Shown here in pieces: positions 15,333 to 17,176 of a stretch of 17,176 nt of DNA (its first letter is position 1; every line of letters starts with the position of its first letter). The DNA is from Promethearchaeota archaeon (GTDB taxonomy: Archaea > Asgardarchaeota > Lokiarchaeia > Sigynarchaeales > SOKP01), in NCBI GenBank assembly GCA_019057775.1, contig JAHLWT010000011.1:1-17176 (forward strand), read 5' to 3'. The translations under genes were made by a program, and so were the position numbers. The notes under the pieces are model-generated. The model was not told the origin of the DNA, did not search any database, and worked only from the letters and a program-made list of their open reading frames with translations.

Positions 15333-16019
15333 TTATAGATTATCTCTCACACTTCTTATTAATTCAAACGCTTCTACGAACTTTTTCCCTACTTTTCTAC
15401 CCCAATCTTGAGCCATAATTCTAACACCTTCGATGGATCTTGAATGAGGATACTCTTTGATTTCTGTTTTATAATTTTCTAAAGCAGTTAATTTCTTTTC
15501 TATAGTGTTAGCGATGTCAATAAAGACATTGGGCTTAAAAATATTTTCTGCTGTTAAAATTTGCCATTCCGTAGAAGAAGGAACTTCAAAACAGTAAATA
15601 TCAGGGTGTTTAAAATTAGGTTGGGGCCTACATGTTGTTAAAACCGCTTGTAAGGTGATTCTATGATCCACATTCAAATCTGCATGATGATGTGTAAAAA
15701 TTATATCAGGATTTATTTTATTTATAAATTCTTCAACTTTTTTTACAATTTCTAATAACGGAACTGTATCAAAACTGTTATCTGGAAAATTTTCAAAATA
15801 GGATTCATTTATACCTAAAATTTTTTGCGCTTTAATTGCATTTTCCTTTAATTTTAGTAGAAGGCTTTCCTTCTTTTCTAAATCCCGTGATATCATTCCC
15901 TCTCCTAAGATTAAAGCTTGAACTTTGTTATCAGAGGAAACTTTTGCTATAGTGCCACCACAACCTAGAATCTCATCGTCGGGATGAGCAGCCACAACTA
16001 ATATCTTTTTATTTATCAT
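15333..16019 (-). CDS. PIG-L/LmbE-family N-deacetylase
   Basis: A 228-residue zinc-dependent deacetylase. It has the defining 'AHPDDEILGCGGTIA' at 11-25 (His12, Asp15 as zinc ligands, Asp14 the probable general base) and the second metal motif 'THHHADLNVDH' at 109-119 with His119. Family members remove acetyl from GlcNAc-type groups on nucleotide sugars, lipids or glycans. In this operon it could deacetylate the acetamido group of the 4-amino sugar or its glycoside, opening an amine for the neighbouring formyl- or acetyltransferase. The start codon lies inside the 3' end of the formyltransferase gene (11-base overlap), and GGGAG sits 9 bases before it. The stop is 8 bases from the stop of the convergent aminotransferase gene, so both operons must end within each other. 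Confidence 0.88.
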   Translation of the reverse strand: MINKKILVVAAHPDDEILGCGGTIAKVSSDNKVQALILGEGMISRDLEKKESLLLKLKENAIKAQKILGINESYFENFPDNSFDTVPLLEIVKKVEEFINKINPDIIFTHHHADLNVDHRITLQAVLTTCRPQPNFKHPDIYCFEVPSSTEWQILTAENIFKPNVFIDIANTIEKKLTALENYKTEIKEYPHSRSIEGVRIMAQDWGRKVGKKFVEAFELIRSVRDNL

Positions 16020-16707
16020 TATTTAAATCTCCCTTTTCTATTATTAATACTTTAGCTTTTAGTTTTTTATCTTCTAATTTAGGATTATAAAATTCATATT
16101 TAACTTTGTTAAAGACGAGAAATGCTTTTTGATAACCTTCTCCATCTAACATTCTGATATAGTCATAGATTTTTCTAAGGTCATTCAAGTTTTTTAGGTC
16201 GCCATCTTCTGGCTTTCTCCTTAAAAACTTAACCACTTCACCTCTTTGAGGAGTAGGTTTTAAATCTTTTTTAAGGATTTCACCAATCATTTGATATATA
16301 ATATTAGATGTTTTAGTAAAAATCTCTTCAGCAGTCCCGTGTTCGATATTCAATGGCATCTTTAAATATATATCTCCAGCATCCAATTCTTGAACAACTC
16401 GTAATGCCGATATTTTTGTCTCATAAATACCTCTTACAATTAAATTTTGCAATGGGCTACCACCTCTACCAAATGGTAAATCAGTCATATGAAATAAAAT
16501 GCACTCATATCTATTGAAAATCTCCGCTGGAATTATCCAAGACCAATGAATAAAAAATATTTTACTTGGGTTTATTTTTTCAACATTAGCCAATGTAAAT
16601 TCATCATTTTTGGAGATTAAAAACCATTCACCTTGAAATTTTTTTGTGTACTTATGAAAGTTATCAATATTCCAAGTTTTTATGGTAACTACTAAATATT
16701 TCTCCAT
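16009..16707 (-). CDS. Formyltransferase-family protein (methionyl-tRNA formyltransferase-like fold), probable sugar N-formyltransferase
   Basis: A 232-residue protein with the formyl_trans_N core. It shows 'FFIHWSWIIPAEIF' (51-64), 'LFHMTDLPFGRGGSPLQNLI' (71-90) and 'LDAGDIYLKMPL' (108-119). In methionyl-tRNA formyltransferase the catalytic trio is Asn (of NxH), His and Asp. Here His73 and Asp109 are kept, but the Asn position is Leu71, so the chemistry may be altered or another residue may help. It is much shorter than methionyl-tRNA formyltransferase (about 310), lacking the tRNA-binding OB domain, and so is suited to small substrates such as amino sugars with N10-formyl-tetrahydrofolate as donor. 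AAAGGAG lies upstream, with 13 bases between GGAG and the ATG. It sits between acetyltransferase and deacetylase genes, consistent with amino-sugar tailoring. Confidence 0.82.
   Translation of the reverse strand: MEKYLVVTIKTWNIDNFHKYTKKFQGEWFLISKNDEFTLANVEKINPSKIFFIHWSWIIPAEIFNRYECILFHMTDLPFGRGGSPLQNLIVRGIYETKISALRVVQELDAGDIYLKMPLNIEHGTAEEIFTKTSNIIYQMIGEILKKDLKPTPQRGEVVKFLRRKPEDGDLKNLNDLRKIYDYIRMLDGEGYQKAFLVFNKVKYEFYNPKLEDKKLKAKVLIIEKGDLNNDK
16029..16033 (-). promoter_or_regulatory. Shine-Dalgarno sequence of the PIG-L deacetylase gene
   Basis: On the minus strand AAAGGGAGA precedes the ATG, with GGGAG ending 9 bases before it. It lies inside the formyltransferase coding region and supports the chosen start at 16019. 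Such a strong site is absent from most plus-strand genes in the window. Confidence 0.6.
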
Positions 16708-16720
16708 TTTAATTTAAAAT

Positions 16721-16727
16721 CTCCTTT
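16721..16727 (-). promoter_or_regulatory. Shine-Dalgarno sequence of the formyltransferase gene
   Basis: On the minus strand AAAGGAG lies in the 41-base gap after the acetyltransferase stop, 13 bases before the ATG at 16707. The spacing is a little long, but the match is strong and supports this start. Confidence 0.5.
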
Positions 16728-16748
16728 AGACCATATTAATATATAACT

Positions 16749-17176
16749 CTAAATAATTTTTTCATATCTAGTTAGAGTCTTCTTGAATTTATTTTTTTCA
16801 AAAAATTTTTGACCCAAAATATTATCATTTTTAGTGTTAGCAATTATTTCTTGAACTACCTTCTTTTTCATTTTAATTTCGAATAAGTTATATGCGTATG
16901 TGCCAATCCCAGATTTCTGAAAGTCTTCTAATATAGCAATACTAATTTCGTGCTTTTCTTTTGTTTTTGTTTTATGCTTTGTTAATCTAATATATCCTAT
17001 TATCTTTTTCTCATATAGTATGATGTATATAAATTCATCATCAAAAGCGTTTTCCCACCATTTGGAATGATCCTCGTAGGAAACGGGTTTTTGAGTTAAA
17101 TGGAAATAGTTAATATTTTCATTAAAGACTTTCCATACCCCTTTTTTATGTGTTTCATTTTCTTTTTCGGCAGGAA
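16749..17176 (-). CDS. GNAT-family N-acetyltransferase, PseH-like (5' end outside window)
   Basis: Reading from the right edge on the minus strand gives 141 C-terminal residues ending at a TAG (16749-16751); the start lies beyond 17176. The fragment has 'PVSYEDHSKWWENAF', equivalent to the 'I..eeH..WF' segment of PseH and related amino-sugar acetyltransferases, the central strand 'YIILYEKKIIGYIRL', and the acetyl-CoA pyrophosphate loop 'QKSGIGTYAY' (Q/R-x-x-G-x-G/A). It ends with the usual helix and strand 'GQKFFEKNKFKK'. PseH acetylates the 4-amino group of UDP-4-amino-4,6-dideoxy-AltNAc, which would be the product of the convergent aminotransferase operon. It is the first visible gene of the minus-strand operon and lies 41 bases before the formyltransferase. 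The specific PseH role is inference. Confidence 0.8.
   Translation of the reverse strand, partial: PAEKENETHKKGVWKVFNENINYFHLTQKPVSYEDHSKWWENAFDDEFIYIILYEKKIIGYIRLTKHKTKTKEKHEISIAILEDFQKSGIGTYAYNLFEIKMKKKVVQEIIANTKNDNILGQKFFEKNKFKKTLTRYEKII

Noticed and set aside
12109..17176. Calling the converging operons a complete pseudaminic or legionaminic acid pathway
   Set aside because: No NeuB/PseI synthase, CMP transferase or PseG hydrolase is in the window, so only the early amino-sugar steps can be supported.
1..17176. Search for mobile elements, CRISPR arrays and tRNA genes
   Set aside because: No transposase or integrase reading frame, no regularly spaced repeats and no cloverleaf-like segments were seen; the mosaic look rests only on gene fragments.

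Overview
The window is a very AT-rich stretch packed with genes for building and modifying a surface glycan. Codon use leans on ATA (Ile) and AGA (Arg). Most plus-strand starts lack a Shine-Dalgarno sequence, and several follow TTTATATA-like boxes. This points to an AT-rich archaeon (methanogen or Asgard-like), but a low-GC bacterium cannot be excluded: many families here are shared by both domains, and no rRNA, tRNA or informational gene is present to settle it.

Layout. Positions 1-3764 (+) hold the tail of a probable family 2 glycosyltransferase, a GT4 glycosyltransferase and a heparinase II/III-type polysaccharide lyase. Positions 3882-7125 hold a bi-domain oxidoreductase (MDR half fused to a Gfo/Idh/MocA half). 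It is followed by a degenerate protein resembling only the MDR half, then by a 47-residue remnant of a hexapeptide-repeat acyltransferase. Positions 7138-9708 form a tight run of two methyltransferases (FkbM-like, then class I) and a second GT4 enzyme. Positions 9788-11564 encode a two-gene ABC-2 exporter. Positions 11672-12037 are a C-terminal-only GT-B fragment.

Positions 12109-15324 (+) are three closely spaced nucleotide-sugar genes: an inverting UDP-GlcNAc 4,6-dehydratase of the Ser-Met-Lys type, a second extended SDR enzyme and a PseC-like aminotransferase. Facing them, with only 8 bp between stop codons, is a minus-strand operon (17176 to 15333) of a PseH-like GNAT acetyltransferase, a sugar formyltransferase-like protein and a PIG-L deacetylase.

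Together the two converging operons look like a pathway to a 4-amino-4,6-dideoxy sugar that is acetylated or formylated, possibly on the way to a nonulosonic acid. The condensing synthase, CMP transferase and UDP-hydrolase expected for a nonulosonic acid are not in the window. The upstream genes would assemble, methylate, epimerise or oxidise, trim and export the glycan.

No CRISPR array, transposase, integrase, tRNA or rRNA gene was seen. No gap without a gene exceeds 300 bases. The oddest items are the MDR-like pseudoenzyme next to its apparent parent, the two C-terminal-only gene fragments, the formyltransferase with an altered active-site motif, and the second SDR with a TCM triplet where related dehydratases carry catalytic acids.
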